Shown: positions 1 to 13,500, counted from the first letter of the stretch. The stretch: 64,000 nt of DNA from Populus alba (GCF_005239225.2 NC_133299.1:6328967-6392966), one strand, 5' to 3'. Notes: a model not told the origin generated them from the letters alone. Translations and numbers: made by a program.

Positions 1-1175
1 CTGTGTTCTGTGTAACCTTTGGATCACAGCTGTATGCACCAGACAGTTTTAGATACTGTCTTGAATCACAAAATTAAACAAATTTATAATGATTTTTTTC
101 CCAAAATTGATTGATATAAGAGTGACATTAGAGTTAACAAAGTTGTTTCCCAAATGAGGACACAGAACTTAGCCAGTAATTAATGGTCAAGTAGGATATA
201 AGGTTAACTTTCAGTTTTCCTTCACAGTAATGGGTGTGCCAAAATGTTGGAAGCGCGAGTTTGTTTGGAATCATCGTACGAATCAAATTAGATAAAGTAG
301 AGTGATGAGTGTTATGGTAGATTGATCCATATTTTTGTAAACAATGGCAGTTGTTAGTTTCTGTCTAGGCATGGTACACAAGGCATATCTATGTGCAAAC
401 AATGAACATTCGAACTAGGATCCAGACAAAAAAACACTCGAGAAAGATAATTATGAACAAGCTGGAAAATTTTCTGGTCAAATGTGTTGCAGCATATAGC
501 TCTGAACGGTGACTTGCAAATTTTGGAGGATTTTCATAATGAAATGGATAAAATCATGAAAGTAGTTCGTGTACAATTTAGGAGGCAGCAATGTCCTGGC
601 TAATGCTTGATGCTAGATGAACTCAGGGATAAAAGAATATCCTAAAGAAGATTTCTTTCTCCTATGATAAGGAATAAACTGAGGTAACATGAAAACAAGA
701 TTGATGATAAATGGACTGTGTCCTGATGCATTTAGTTTTGTTTGCATCGACAAATACATATCACCAATGGGAAGAAATCATGATCAATGATGATTGCATC
801 TCAAAGCCATTTTTTTGGCATGGTGGTATCATAAGTCAGAGCATATTTTCTCTTATTCTTTGTCTAGTAGTCCTCATTTGATTAAGTAATGGATAAATTC
901 TTCCTGAAGGATTAGATATTTCTTCCTAGCGTTTATATTTTCCAGAACCTGTTCAAAGACTATCTTCTTCCCATTTGATATCAGATATCTTTAATGCGTA
1001 TCTAGAACTTCTGCTGAGTTATTTTGATCCATTAATATGAAATAAAGCATCACAGACGACAGTTCTGGTCCCCAGTTGATGCATCAGCTAATTAGGCTCC
1101 AAGCTATCTACAAAAAATTTTCTAGGTGCTTCCAGTATGACTATCTGTTAACCAACCAGGTAATTTCTCTTTCAG
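1..1175. other. No gene recognised; probably intron sequence of the NF-YA gene
   Basis: This stretch ends in a splice acceptor (TTTCAG at 1170-1175) that leads into the first NF-YA exon visible in the window. No coding exon, long open frame or Trp-Trp-rich NF-YA N-terminus can be read here on the plus strand. The simplest reading is that it is intron and that the first coding exon lies upstream of the window. This is inference. Confidence 0.5.
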
Positions 1176-2734
1176 GTGACTGGAAAACTTCTGGTGATGA
1201 ACAGAGAAATCTTCAGGCAGCCATTTCATTGCAAACAGCTCTGCCAGAGTATCGTGCTCATTTTGATCTGGGATTTGGTCAGCCTGTGGTGAGAATTTTA
1301 TTTCCGTTTAGGTTTTATATTGCCAGTATTCAAACCTGATTTATAGTAGCTGATGGCTAATGGTTTGCACGTTGATAAAACTGTAGATTTGCACAAAGTA
1401 TCCTCTTGTGGATCAATGTTACGGAGTATTCTCAACTTTTGGACATCAAATTTCGGTTTGTGTTTCTTCTCACGAGTGAAATTATATCTTTTGCAATTAC
1501 ATTTACTCATGTGAAGCAAAATACTTGGTATACTAATCTGTAATCTACTGATAGTAATGTGGTCCAGCACTCCCATCATAGCCCCAAGAAAAATCAGAAA
1601 AAAAACCTGTGCCATAGATTATAGCGACAATAAACCCTTTTCATATTTGAGTTCTCTTTTATGTTGAAGACAACCAGCAACAATTAGAATTCTTGGAAAT
1701 TAACTAATTCTAAGCTTATTCATAATAATGTAGGGTCGAATTATGCTGCCGATGAGCATGACCGCAGATGATGGACCTATATATGTAAATGCTAAGCAGT
1801 ACCATGGAATTATGAGGCGTAGGAAGTCCCGTGCAAAAGCTGTGCTGGAGAATAAATCGACCAACAGTCGTAAGGTATGATCTCTTGATTTGGTAGCTCA
1901 ATCTTGCACTTCCTATAGGACTTGAAACTTCACATCATATGAGACTGAAAACAAGGGCAGACAAATAAAATCTTTCAAGTAACCGATGTCTTAATTCTTG
2001 CCCCTTGTACATTAGTTCAAGTTTGCAATTCAAGGCAGGCTTTGGTATCTTCCCTTTGGAAAACATTTGACTCAAACTGACAGGTTTGTCAATGCAATAC
2101 ATTAGTATATCTCTAAATTAGCGACCACGATTAATCCATGTATGAGGTATTATTTTGGCTTAAATGAGTCTCTGATGAATTCATTAGCCTGGTTCTTATT
2201 ATGGTTTTGTATTGGAGATTCAACCATGGTCTCAATCTGCCACTTAGGGCTAGTGGAAAGACTCTTGTCTCTTGAAAGAAATGATCCCTCTCCGCATTCT
2301 GGCTCAATAACTAAGTTTTTTTCTGCTGACAGCCCTATATGCACTATTCACGCCATCTCCATGCAATGCGCCGGCCAAGGGGATGTGGTGGCCGTTTCTT
2401 GAATACAAAAGAGTTGAATGAAGGGAAAGGGACAATGGAGGCAAAGAAAGCTGGTGATTTTCGACTTTCTCAGGCAACTGGTTCACCGAATTCTGAAGTC
2501 CTGGAATCAGGTGGAGCAACTTTGAACTCCTCAATGGAAGCAAATGGTGGTGGATCGATTCTCTCAGGGTCAGAAGTGACAAGCATGTACAATAGGGGAG
2601 AACTTGACCTCCTTCAGATCAATAATCTTGGGCGGACTTTCCATAGTTTCTCAGGCATGATGGACAGAGGGCATGGCATTGTTATGCCCAGTAAGTGGGT
2701 TGCAGCAGCTGACAACTGCTGCAACTTAAAATAG
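1176..2734 (+). CDS. NF-YA10-like: Nuclear transcription factor Y subunit A (NF-YA2/NF-YA10 type), 5' partial
   Basis: NF-YA binds CCAAT boxes as the sequence-specific subunit of the NF-YA/B/C trimer in the nucleus. Three exons join in phase: 1176-1288, 1734-1874 and 2333-2734 (TAG), giving about 217 residues. Exon 2 carries the subunit-interaction helix ([20 protein letters not shown]) and exon 3 opens with the DNA-binding part ([21 protein letters not shown], then RFLN). The C-terminus contains GSEVTSM and ends [16 protein letters not shown]. These features, with FGFGQPV-like sequence before the core, are what I recall of Arabidopsis NF-YA2/NF-YA10 rather than NF-YA3/5/8. The first visible exon starts with two bases of a split codon, so at least one coding exon is missing on the left. 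A miR169-like site lies in the 3' UTR. The family call is secure; the exact orthologue is not. Confidence 0.93.
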
Positions 2735-2846
2735 CGAGGGAACGAAAATCGGGTTGGTGCTTGTTTCTTGAACTAGACTAGACCCCACCCTTGCAGGAAC
2801 CCGCAACCTAATTATGGCTTGAAGTTTGACTTCACCATTGGTTGTT

Positions 2847-2867
2847 AGGGCAAGTCGTTCTTGGCTC
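2847..2867 (+). promoter_or_regulatory. Putative miR169 target site in NF-YA 3' UTR
   Basis: This 21-nt stretch, about 110 nt past the stop codon, is complementary to the conserved plant miR169 family as I recall its sequence. Paired positions run from miRNA nucleotide 2 to 19 with two G:U wobbles (miRNA positions 9 and 11). Mismatches fall only at nucleotide 1 and at 20-21. The core on the mRNA reads GGGCAAGTCGTTCTTGGCT. miR169 targeting of NF-YA 3' UTRs is well established in plants. Cleavage here is inferred. Confidence 0.85.
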
Positions 2868-3427
2868 TATTGAATTAATGTCATCTATTCCATTCCATAC
2901 AACCTTGCTGTCAGGGGATGGTTAGAGGTGCTAAATCCTTAATGCACTGTAAATTTTTTAGCAAATGGACAAGATAATAAACTGTTGTAAAGACTCTACC
3001 CTAAATTATGTTGAAGAATGATTCATGCTCTTGAATCTTGATATCTACTCCATGGATTCCTAATTGTAAGAAATAACTATGTATTTGTGTTATCTTAAGT
3101 AATTCTATTATTATAAATTTCATCCCATTTTATATCTGCAAATTGATGGAACAGTACTATCGAAACACAAGCATATAATAGCATTTAGCACCTTTTCTTG
3201 GCATGGCAATCTTGTCAGATGAAATTGCTACAGTGATACGGAGAGAAACGAAGGTGGGCAGCCGAGGAGAAATTCTGGTCCATGCCCAGAAACAAGAAGA
3301 CCCAAACCCAAAGGGCCGAAACCAATAAATGCAAATAAAAAACCTTATCTTTCTTACTACTCCAAAAAAATCATCAAAACATATTTCAAACCCTCCATTC
3401 CTTGTCAATTTGTCTCACAGAATAAAA

Positions 3428-5335
3428 ATGTCAGCTTTCTCCGTGGCAGCTTCAACTATAACTTCCTCTCCATTACACACAAAGCTCTCAAAACTCTCCT
3501 TCACTCACTCACAACTTCCAATCCCATCCCGCTTCTTATCAAAACCCTTCCTTAAACCTCTAAAACCCCTCAAACTCAACAGCCAAAACTCCAATTCCCT
3601 CCCTCGTTCCCAAGGCACTTTTGCTGCCTCTTTTGACAATTTTGAAGTTGAAACAGATGAAAACATCACAGCTCAAGATGACCCACAAAGTGAAACAGAC
3701 GAATTTGACCAGGAAATTGTAGAAGAAGAAGAAGAAGAAGAAGAAGAAGAAGAAGAAGATGTGGTTGCGATCAAAGCAAGAGAAGAAGGGAAGCTTTATG
3801 TGGGCAATTTACCATATTCTATGACCTCTTCGGAATTGGCTGAGGTTTTTGAGGAAGCTGGTCGTGTTTTTGGTGCTGAGGTCTGATTTCTTTTGTCTTC
3901 TTGTTACGTTCTGAATGTTCTTCTTTTTTCTTTTTCCCTTTTTCTCTGTCTATGGAGTAGTAGACAAAGGAATAATGCTTATGATTCTTCTTTTTTTGCG
4001 GGGGGATTTTAAGGTTATTTGTGATCGAGTTACGGATAGGAGCAGGGGCTTCGGGTTTGTTACAATGGAAAGTGTTGAAGAAGCTAAAGAAGCTATTCGG
4101 ATGTTCAATGGATCAGTAAGTGACTTCCATTTTTCTGGGTTGAGCTTTGTCTATGATTTCGAGTGCCAAAACCATGCCAAATTCCTTAGTTTTGCACTGG
4201 TATGATCTGTTATGAGGTTGTTTAAGTGTATGTTGAGGAGGTGGATAATGCTTATATCTCTAATCGATCGTGGCTAGAGTTAATTGTGTTTTGTGTCAAC
4301 GACATTAGAAGTCCATTTTGTTCACTTACTAGTTGTCTGCATTTCGACTTCTGTTGTCATTGCATTGAGCTGGTGCAAAACCAATCATGTGTTATTGCCA
4401 TCTCTGCGAACTGCTAAAAACGAAATGTAAGTTGGCTTCAAATTAATTTTCAGATGGTTAACAACTTGTTCTGAGATGTGGTCCAATTCTGATCATGATT
4501 TTAGCTGTCAACTGCATCTGTGTTCGGTCTTTATCTGAATAGAAAGAATCCAAGCTCTGATTGGTGGTGTTAGAAAATGCTTTGTCAACTAAAGAGTTTC
4601 TTTATGGAAGTTTTGTCCTGAACTTGGTACTTAGCATAACTGAGCTCCTATCCTTGTCCCAAACAATGTTTTTTTATTCCACATGTGTGCTCTTTTCTAG
4701 ACGCCTGTTATCAAAGGTGAGAATCATGTTTATATTTGACTGCTGCTAATTGAGTACTATATGAGAAGATGAAAAATGGTGACAATGATGTTGGTGATGG
4801 TTGACAGCAAGTTGGAGGTCGAACTTTGAGGGTTAACTTTCCAGAAGTACCAAGGGGAGGTGAGAGGGAGGTAATGGAGCCAAGGATACGGAGTGGCTAC
4901 AAGGGCTTTATAGACAGTGAGCACAAGATATATGCAGGAAACCTTGGATGGCGCCTCACTTCTGAAGGTCTTAGAGATGCATTTTCCAACCAGCCGGGCT
5001 TATTAAGTGCCAAAGTCATCTACGAGAGAGACACGGGGAGATCTCGTGGTTTTGGCTTTGTCTCCTTTGAATCTGCAGAGAATGCAGAAGCTGCTTTAGA
5101 AGCCATGAACGGAGAGGTAAGACCTGAACTGGCTGCTGTTGCTTTTGCATGCTTGAATTATTTTGCTTGTCATCCAGTGTTTTGATCAGCTGATATGTAA
5201 TTGTAATAGGAGGTTGAAGGGCGGCCTTTGCGATTGAATTTGGCTGGAGAAAGATCCTACCCTCCTCCACCTAAGGAAAACAACACAGAAAACAATCTTG
5301 AGAGCAGTGAATTGTTGTCCAGCATTGGAGCCTGA
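3428..5335 (+). CDS. CP33: 33 kDa chloroplast ribonucleoprotein (cpRNP, two RRM domains), CP33 type
   Basis: This is a stromal RNA-binding protein of the cpRNP family, which stabilises and helps process and edit chloroplast mRNAs. Four exons join in phase 0 (3428-3880, 4014-4115, 4808-5116, 5210-5335 TGA), giving 329 residues, about the size I recall for Arabidopsis CP33. Residues 1 to about 60 are Ser/Pro/Lys-rich and lack acidic residues, as expected of a transit peptide. A Glu/Asp-rich domain follows, including a poly-Glu run encoded by a GAA repeat (about 3720-3758). RRM1 has RNP2 LYVGNL and RNP1 SRGFGFVTM; RRM2 has IYAGNL and SRGFGFVSF. The end, ESSELLSSIGA, also matches the CP33 style. 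An in-frame upstream ATG at 3329 would add 33 residues before a weaker targeting region, so 3428 is preferred. It runs tail-to-tail with the TatD gene. Confidence 0.95.
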
Positions 5336-6379
5336 GAGAACAATGGTAACTCTGTGGGTGCTTAAATTTTCTGTTAGATGGAGCACTCTGAGAAGATATA
5401 GCCATCAACTTCCAAATCTTTGACTATATGGACCTCTTTTGATCATGTGTTTCCCTTCATAACTGTAGACAAGCCAGTTGGTACAAAATCCGTAGAATTT
5501 GATTAGGGCTGCAGTCCTTTGCTGTGCAATTTGAGCATTATGGCTTGGATAGTAAAAATTTTAAATAGTGCCAATTAACCTATGACACTAAAAGAACTGG
5601 TTACTTATCGAGTTTTACTATTTACATATATATATATATAAAAAATGAAGCATCTGAATATTATTTTTAATCATTTTAGAACAAATCCAAGTATTCCATT
5701 AAGGGTTTGAGAGCTTGAAGGCATGTCTATTTTCTAAATGGTTATAGATAGCCTCCAATCTGTATTTTTTAAAAATAAGGGGCGGGGCCTGGGTTGATCC
5801 TTTACTGGCTCTTTTTTTTTTTTCTTTTTTTTAACTCCAGAAAATATTTATTGGATTAATTTTCTTTTTAATTTTAATGTGGTATTTTAATTTTAATTTT
5901 AATATTTTTTTAATGATTATGTATTTTATCTAAAAATAATAATACTAAGAATAGAATTCAAATAGGTTATTTATTATTAGAATATTTAAATAGATTTGAA
6001 ATATGGTTTTTATTATTTTTATGATTTTTTTAGTTTTTAGTCACATAAAATAGACATGTTTCTTTTTTGTATTTATTTTATTTTAATAATCATAATTTTT
6101 TAAAAACAAAAATAGTACTTTCAATAAAAAAAACAATGCAATAGATCTAGATTCAATAACAATACTATAACATTTCATAATATTTTTTTAAAAAATCAGA
6201 TCATCTCTGTGTAAAGTAGAGCAGGCCACAAACTCTTGAGGTGCAAGCAATGTTTTATGCAGGACAACTTGAAATAAAACATGAGTAAAAATTTATTGAT
6301 TTTTTTTTAACATAAAAATTTGGGTCAATCAAGTTAATTCTCTTGAACCTTGACTTGAATTTTATCTCGAATCAACTCT
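5336..6379. other. Intergenic, AT-rich, no gene seen
   Basis: This holds the CP33 3' UTR and then AT-rich DNA with homopolymer runs, a short (TA)n at about 5626-5640 and a T-rich tract at 5812-5832. No coding potential or recognisable element end was found. Confidence 0.6.
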
Positions 6380-6990
6380 AGAGTTAAATTTTAAAATTAT
6401 GATAATAACTATTTTTATTCATACATTGACTTAAGTCTACCCGTGTTGACCCTCCTGGCCATGGCTTGGACCTTGCCTCAATTGATTTTTTAATCGAGTT
6501 TTAAAATTACAATAGTAACAATTTTTATCCATATATTAACATAAATCAACCCAGGTTGACCCTCCTGATCCATGACAGAGGCCTTGTCCTGAATTAATCC
6601 CCAAATTAAGTTTTAAAACTATAATAATTATTATTTTTATTTTATGTTGAGGTTAACCCGGGTTAATCCTCCTAACACGTGACTTAAAACTTACCCCTAG
6701 TCGATCCTCGAATCGAGTTTTAAGACTTTGATAATAACTATTTTGTCCTTATGTTAACCCGAGCTAATAGTCAACCCCACTTCTAACCCGGCCTTGCTCT
6801 GGATAGACCCTCAAATCAAGTTTTAAAATTATAATAATTATTATTTTTATTCTTAAGTTGACTTAGATAAACTTATGTCAACTCGACCCGTGACCCTAGA
6901 CTCGATTAGTGACCAAGGCTTTGTCCTGGATCGACCCTTAGTTGAGTTTTAAAACTTTAACAATAATCATTTTTATTCTTACATGTCTAT
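6380..6990. repeat. Tandem array, about 110-bp unit, roughly six diverged copies
   Basis: A conserved start (G[A/T]GTTTTAAAA followed by TAATAATNATTTTTAT) recurs at about 6382, 6496, 6608, 6715, 6819 and 6945, so the period is 104-126 bp. Each unit continues with a GC-richer part containing variants of GTTGACCCTCCTG, a CCTTG motif and GATCGACCCTC. The copies differ by many substitutions and small indels. It lies between two convergent gene ends. Similar GTTGACC/ACCCGGG fragments occur elsewhere in the window (about 25480-25720, 61440-61620), so it probably derives from a dispersed repeat. Confidence 0.8.
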
Positions 6991-7571
6991 ATTAAACAAT
7001 TTTGAAATTAAAAGTTTTTACAAAAATATTTTAGAAATAAAAATAAAAATAATAAATATTCTATAGAAACATGTACTATATACCTCTTGTTTTGGAAAAA
7101 CATAAATTCATTCTAAAACTGTCTCAAAACCATTTTTTTTTGTCTATTTTTTTAACTACAACACATTTCTATTTCTATTATCTTTGTTCCTTCTATTGAC
7201 AATAAACAAACACAACCTTGACCTTAAGGATTATATAGAATCTCACGAGAGGAGTTGTTTCGGTACAAGTCAATGTGTATTGTCACTTGTCCAAGTAAAT
7301 TTGCTGATAAACAGTTAATTGAAAAGTATGCAAGGAGAAATCCTCCCCATTCCAAACCGCTGGGCAGTTCTAGACAAAAAATAAAAAAACAAAGTAAAAA
7401 AGACACCTGGCAAATATGCAACCTTCACAAGATGATGCCAATGTTCTCGTTACAACAAGATGCCATGAGATGGAAGCATTATTTATGGCTTCAACAAATG
7501 GCGGCGGAACTGGCAATGTTAACACTAATGGGAATTTTTCTTTTTATGGCTCAAGCAAAACCACTAGAAGT

Positions 7572-10500
7572 TCATTGAGAATCAAGATGACCTGAAAGAA
7601 GTGCATCTGCAGCAGAATCCAAATCTTGGGGAAAGAAAACCCTGCAAAACAACATATGTTTTACAGAGAAAAAACTTTAAATCTAAAATAACTCTAGAAA
7701 GTAATTCGCCAGGCCCTGAATTTTCATTAACCTGGCTGCATTTCACCATGTTCTAATTTTAATATTCCCAGAGAAAAGAATCATCGATTAACCATGATAG
7801 GAAAATAGCAAAAGATCATCCCATGATTAGTTCCATCGCTTAGTGAGTGCTTTATTTGATGCCTAAATCAACAGCAGCGAATCCAGGAACTTCAGAAGGT
7901 GCTTACCTGCAGGTGTTGTGGTGAATGGTCCTGCTCATTGATTCTATTTCAGTGATGCCTTTGCATCCAGCCACAACCTCAAGAACTTGCCTGGAAAATA
8001 AACCCGTTTTGTTTCAAGAAACAGATGAAAAATAGTGAATCCAACTCAAAAACCACGAAGAAACTTTACTACCACAGTTTCTTAATTGCTGTCCAGGATG
8101 AAACTTAGGTTGATTAGTATAAAAGCCACAATAAACAATCCCAACTTAAAGAAGCATGGATTTTTCATTTTTTTTAAGGGCTACAGGTTTCAAGAAGAAT
8201 GAGTAGCAGATTCCAGGATTTCCCCAAAATGCATCTGTGTGCACCATGGAAATACTCGTGTCAGCTGAGATTTCTGATCCAGAAGGATAATCTTTATATT
8301 GTCAGAGAATTCAGCTTATATATAAGCATCAACCTTAAAGTAATTATAACTGATTTGATGTCAAGACTGCAATAGTATTTGAAAACAGTTTCCATAACTA
8401 ATTTGCAAGCCTCCCATTCTAAAACACTCCGTCTATCCAACATATATAAACTCCTTTATATAAATGTTAAGAAAAGGCTTCTCATCTTTAGAAACAAAAA
8501 TAAAAATATGAAATAATAATGTCGGATATGCCATTGAACAAAATGTTTCACTTACCGAACTAAACAAGGCTCGTTACGACCTTTGACAATGCAATCCTGC
8601 TCATGCTTCTCTTTCTTCTTAGAAGGCCAAGTAGATTTTACAAACTTAATCCCAGCATGACTATTCTTGATTTCACAATATGGAGAATCCGTTTCAATCA
8701 TCATTTTCTCAACAGGGATACCGCTCACAACATCTAGATTTTCAGGAGTTTTCAGAGAGCAACCATTTACACCTGTTGGTAGAACCCTAGTAAAGAACAA
8801 TTCATGTAGCCATTGATAACTTGAAAATCAAACACCAAGAAATTCTTGCTAGTTGGTGACTAGGAAATAAGTAATAAATTCTCTTAAGCATTTAGTGCAG
8901 AACAGAAAAAACTTAACTTTCAGATATTGTTTTTGAGACAACCTAGACAATGAATGCCTAAATTCCATCATGAGCATCTTTTTAATTTGGATAATAATAA
9001 TATTAAATTGTATCTAAGGATTAAGAGAGCGTGCCTAAGGAAAAAGAGCAGAAAAATATTGCACCCCAGTTGTTGTCATATTTTTTCTCTGATGACCACT
9101 GAATCTATATAATCGATGTATAGTAAACCCAAACCAGCAAGTCATAACTCTACATCTTACATAAACAAACCCATCAGAATCTTCGCAACAAAAAAAGAGC
9201 ATCCATCACATCTCTATCAGGTAAGTCAAGCAAGCTCCATTATTTCACATCTCTGACCAATTTGTTTGAAGAGAAAGCCAAACAATCTCCACAAGATACA
9301 CTGCATCCCCTTTTCTAAGTCACCAAACACCATATATCTACTCAGACTACCTAATATTTTACTTGTGCTATTAATGCCTCCTTATCTTCTTAGCATGTGT
9401 GTTACTGCCAAAAATGATCAGTTTCAAAGAACATGGAAAAGTAATCATATTCCAGTCTTGAAAACCCTTTGGAATTCCAGTAACATTTTGGCCTCTGCAA
9501 GCAATGTCAAAATTTCAAACCAGGGATTTCTAGGGCCTTAACTGCATCCTCTGTAACTGCAATACCAATCCTGGTGAGGACACCAAGCTCACACCACAGA
9601 TTACACAAGTAATGAACAAAGACGATAAATGATGGCCTAGCCTGTCACTTTTTGGTTTGGGAGATTGAGCCCATCTAGGCCTATTTCATTGTTTTGTTTT
9701 ATTTATTTGAGTTATTTATGTTAAACAGTTTCAATTAATGAGTCAAGCCCAGTTGGATGTTTTAGGGTTATGTTATTTATATATTTTTTTCATCTTATGA
9801 TATGAATAATTTTTCTAAATCCTCTCTTTTTCCTAGCTTTTCTTCCTTACTTTTAATTCTTGGCTTCTTTATTTCTTTCTCTGCTTTTATTTCTTTTATT
9901 TATTGTCCCATGTCAACTTAAGTATCAGAGTCAAGTTCTTTTAATTGTTCTCACAATTAAATGATCTATGAGCTTGTTAAATTCCCGACATTCAATCTAG
10001 TCAGTAAATTCTAGATTTTGTGGGAAGCTTTCATCAACAGTAAAAAAAAAGTAGCAATCCATAAAATTTATTTCTTTTAGCCTTTCGTTTACAACAGCAG
10101 AACTGAACATATATATATATATATATATTGTTCATCTTCAACACAAGCTCATTCATCCCTAAACCCACACCTACCAGCCATCACCCACAAAGCACACTTC
10201 TAACACCACAGCCGCTGCAGAGTTGACCACATCACAAACTCGATCTGCTCATCTTCTCCAAATCAGAGCTACACTCGACGGGGTTGAGTTTCTTCGACCA
10301 TGGGAGAGATGATGGAGATATCAAACCCACACCGCAGATTATACGAGTATATAGACGAAGAATGGTTCGGCCTGTCACTCTTTGGTTGGGAGATTGAGCC
10401 CATCACTCTTTGTTTTGATTTGATTTGGGTTATTTATGTTTGACAATTTTAATTGATGGGCCAAGCTCAATAGTTGGATGTTTTAGAATTATACTATTGA

Positions 10501-13500
10501 TATGTTTCTTTTTCATCTTATGAGACAGTATTTTATGAATTGAATATATATCACATATTATTCCTCCTCTAAATTCTCTTCTCTTTGTAGCTTTACTTTC
10601 TTTCCCTTTTTTTTTTTTTTTTTAATTGTCCCACATCAAATCCACCTAAAACCATTACAATCTTTTCTTTCTTCCCCTAATTAGCAACACTTTATACAAA
10701 ATTTGCATTTACAAAGATAAATGCATCTACCATGAATTCAGCTTCTTAAGAAGATGGCTTATAAATTTATCCGGTGAAATAATTCCTCTCATGTCACTAT
10801 GTCGAAGACTCAAGCACCAAAAAGAAAAATCTAATGAAAAGCAGGGTAAAAGAAACTAGCAGATGCAAAAAGTGTATGCTCACCTATATACATATTATTA
10901 ATTGCAAGGAGTTTTCCGCAATCTTCTGCACTACCAGTAAATGAATGAGTGACCCCGCCACTGAATCTGTAAATTACAATTTACTATGGAAATCAGTTCA
11001 CTCCACATACTGCCTGGACATATGCCATCAAAGGAAAACAGTTATAAATAAGTGAAATTTATTAATGTCCGAACCACATTTTAAACTATGCCTTTCATTT
11101 TTCACTCAATGTCAACACATTTGGAGCATGAAATGGTTTTCCCTGAAAAGCATATTCAAGTTGAACCATTAACATGCAAATGATTGGGCGGTCATTTTTT
11201 AGAACAATGGTTAATATTTATGGATATAATTGATGCAGAACCACATAATAGAGTTTTTAGGACCACTTATTTTAGAAAGAAATATAGGGTTTAATTTTAA
11301 TATTTAATTTCCTCATGTTTCCTACTCTTATGAGGACCTTTTATTTTATTTGGGTGCCTATAAATAAACACCCTAGACAGATACAGCTTAACATTTTCAG
11401 TTTTTATGGCAACTAAGAAACTCTAGAGAATAAACGAGAAACTAAACTGATGATAAAAGGGAGGAGGAAAAGAAGGGAAATCAAATTTCTTTTGTTTGGA
11501 TTAAGAGAAGTGAGAGAAATGAAGTTTTCGTTGTTTTGATATATTGATGGAAAAGAAAGGAAAACAGTTTTTTAGAGGTCACAATGAGCAAAATTCTGTC
11601 AATTTTTTCATTTCCTTCGCTATCCTCCCAATTTAGGCGAAAAAATTTAGTAAGTCAAAAGGTCAGATTTATTTTTCCCTCTTTTCCCTTCTCTTCCTTT
11701 CATTTCTATTGATAATTTTAGCATCCAAACAAAGGAAAGTGGCTTAAGTTCCTTTACATTATTCTCCTTTCAACTCCTTTCCCTCAAAACAAATGCACTG
11801 TTTATTGATTGAAATAAAAAACCTAAAATTTTCTTCATGATTGAGTGTTTCTCTCTTGTTTTAGTTATCTCTTGATTTGGTGATGTTGTTGTGGTTCTAC
11901 ATCAATAATTTATGCAAAAGGCTATTGGGCAGCCTGAAAGAAAGGTGATAAAACAAAATTTTAGCCACCATTATCTGGTTCCTTCATCTACAAATAGAGG
12001 AAACTAACCTTTCTTTGTTACGTTCTACAATTTCACAGAAATCTGCCGCAGCTGCACGCATATGTAGAAACATCGGTAGCTTTGTGGCATGTGCTAATTC
12101 AAACTGCTTCTCAAAGTACCTGCTTGTTGATATGGAATTATGGATAATTAAAGTGCCCACATGTAATAGGAATAGATGAGAATGACGCGCAACTAAATAA
12201 TGAGGACCAAAGAAATCCACAAGGAACATTTTTGTCAGCAATGGCTTACTTCTTTTGAATATCTGCTGGGCAAAAGTGAAGCCTGTCATAATCCAGTCCA
12301 CACTCGCCAATAGCCACCACCTTACATTCAACATCCAAGAACAAAGTGCATCATAAAGAACACTACTGATGTAAGTAGAATAGTATAACAAACAAGTTTT
12401 GAAATGTGGAAAATCAATGAAAAGGTTAAGACTAGAGATCAAAGAAGCAGAAAGTTTTCAAATTAATAGTATCATTAGAATCACTCTCCAAGAACAAGAG
12501 GCTACATAATGACACAAGATAACTCTTCTATATATAGAATTATTAATCATATTTAAGTCAAGAATAAATAAGATTTAATGACTTGCTATTAATATCAACA
12601 ATGTAAGGCCACATGCACAATTAAATGCAAATTTGTTTTTTTTTTTTTTTTAAATGAGGCATCATTATTCAGAGAATAATAAAATTCAGTGGATATGTGT
12701 TGGGATTATAGCATTTTGCATCACTCTCTTCTTAGAAAGAATTAAGTTAAATTTTTTTATAAAAAAATAAAAAATTGGGCATCATTATTAGGGGAATAAC
12801 AAAATTCATTGGATAGGTTGGGATTGTAGGATTCTGCATCACTCTCTTCTTAGAAAGAATTAAGTTAAACGTTAATTTAATATCTTTTATGATCCAATTA
12901 TATTAATATTTCACATATTCTCAAATTTGTGATGCCTTATCATTGTCCTATGAAGAAGACCAAAAAAAGCATACCTTTCCTTTTTGAATTCCCTCTTTGG
13001 CCAACGACAAGAGAGCCTGAAAATGCTTTTCTGGATCCCCACTCTCTTCAAACTCCTGAATAGATTAAAAGAAAAGGAAAACAAAAAAGAGCACCATCAG
13101 GAACATCTCTAGACTCCAACAAAACCACAGTTTGTAGATAAATTTAGAACACATGAAATCACTACAAGTAACCAAACTTCAAGATGAGTAATCAACCTTA
13201 CACCTTGTTGGGTGGACTCCAACCGTACAAAAAAGCCTTCCTGTGACAAACAAAAAACTTTCAGATAAACAAAAACCAGAAACCCTTCTAATAAATAAGC
13301 AAAAGCAACATGTATTATTAAGAAGATAACAATTGCAAGACCATCAGTCTCCGAAATGGCAAGAGCTTCCTTCGACTCCTCAAGGGACCCACCAGTCACC
13401 TATGAACACAAACCCAGATCAATTAACATCATCTTAAAGCAAACGATTTCATTATCTACTAAAGGTTTCAGGTAAAATTTTCCCATTTTGTTTATTAACC

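Noticed and set aside
1..1075. First coding exon of NF-YA in the left edge
   Set aside because: No frame with the expected N-terminal sequence or a donor of the right phase could be found, so it was not called.
3329..3427. Upstream in-frame ATG of CP33
   Set aside because: It would put 33 residues with poor transit-peptide character before MSAFSVAAST, which fits the family start better; likely 5' UTR.
13109..13399. Minus-strand frame starting [12 protein letters not shown] as a separate small protein
   Set aside because: The first 20 residues are TatD exon 4; the rest reads through its intron.
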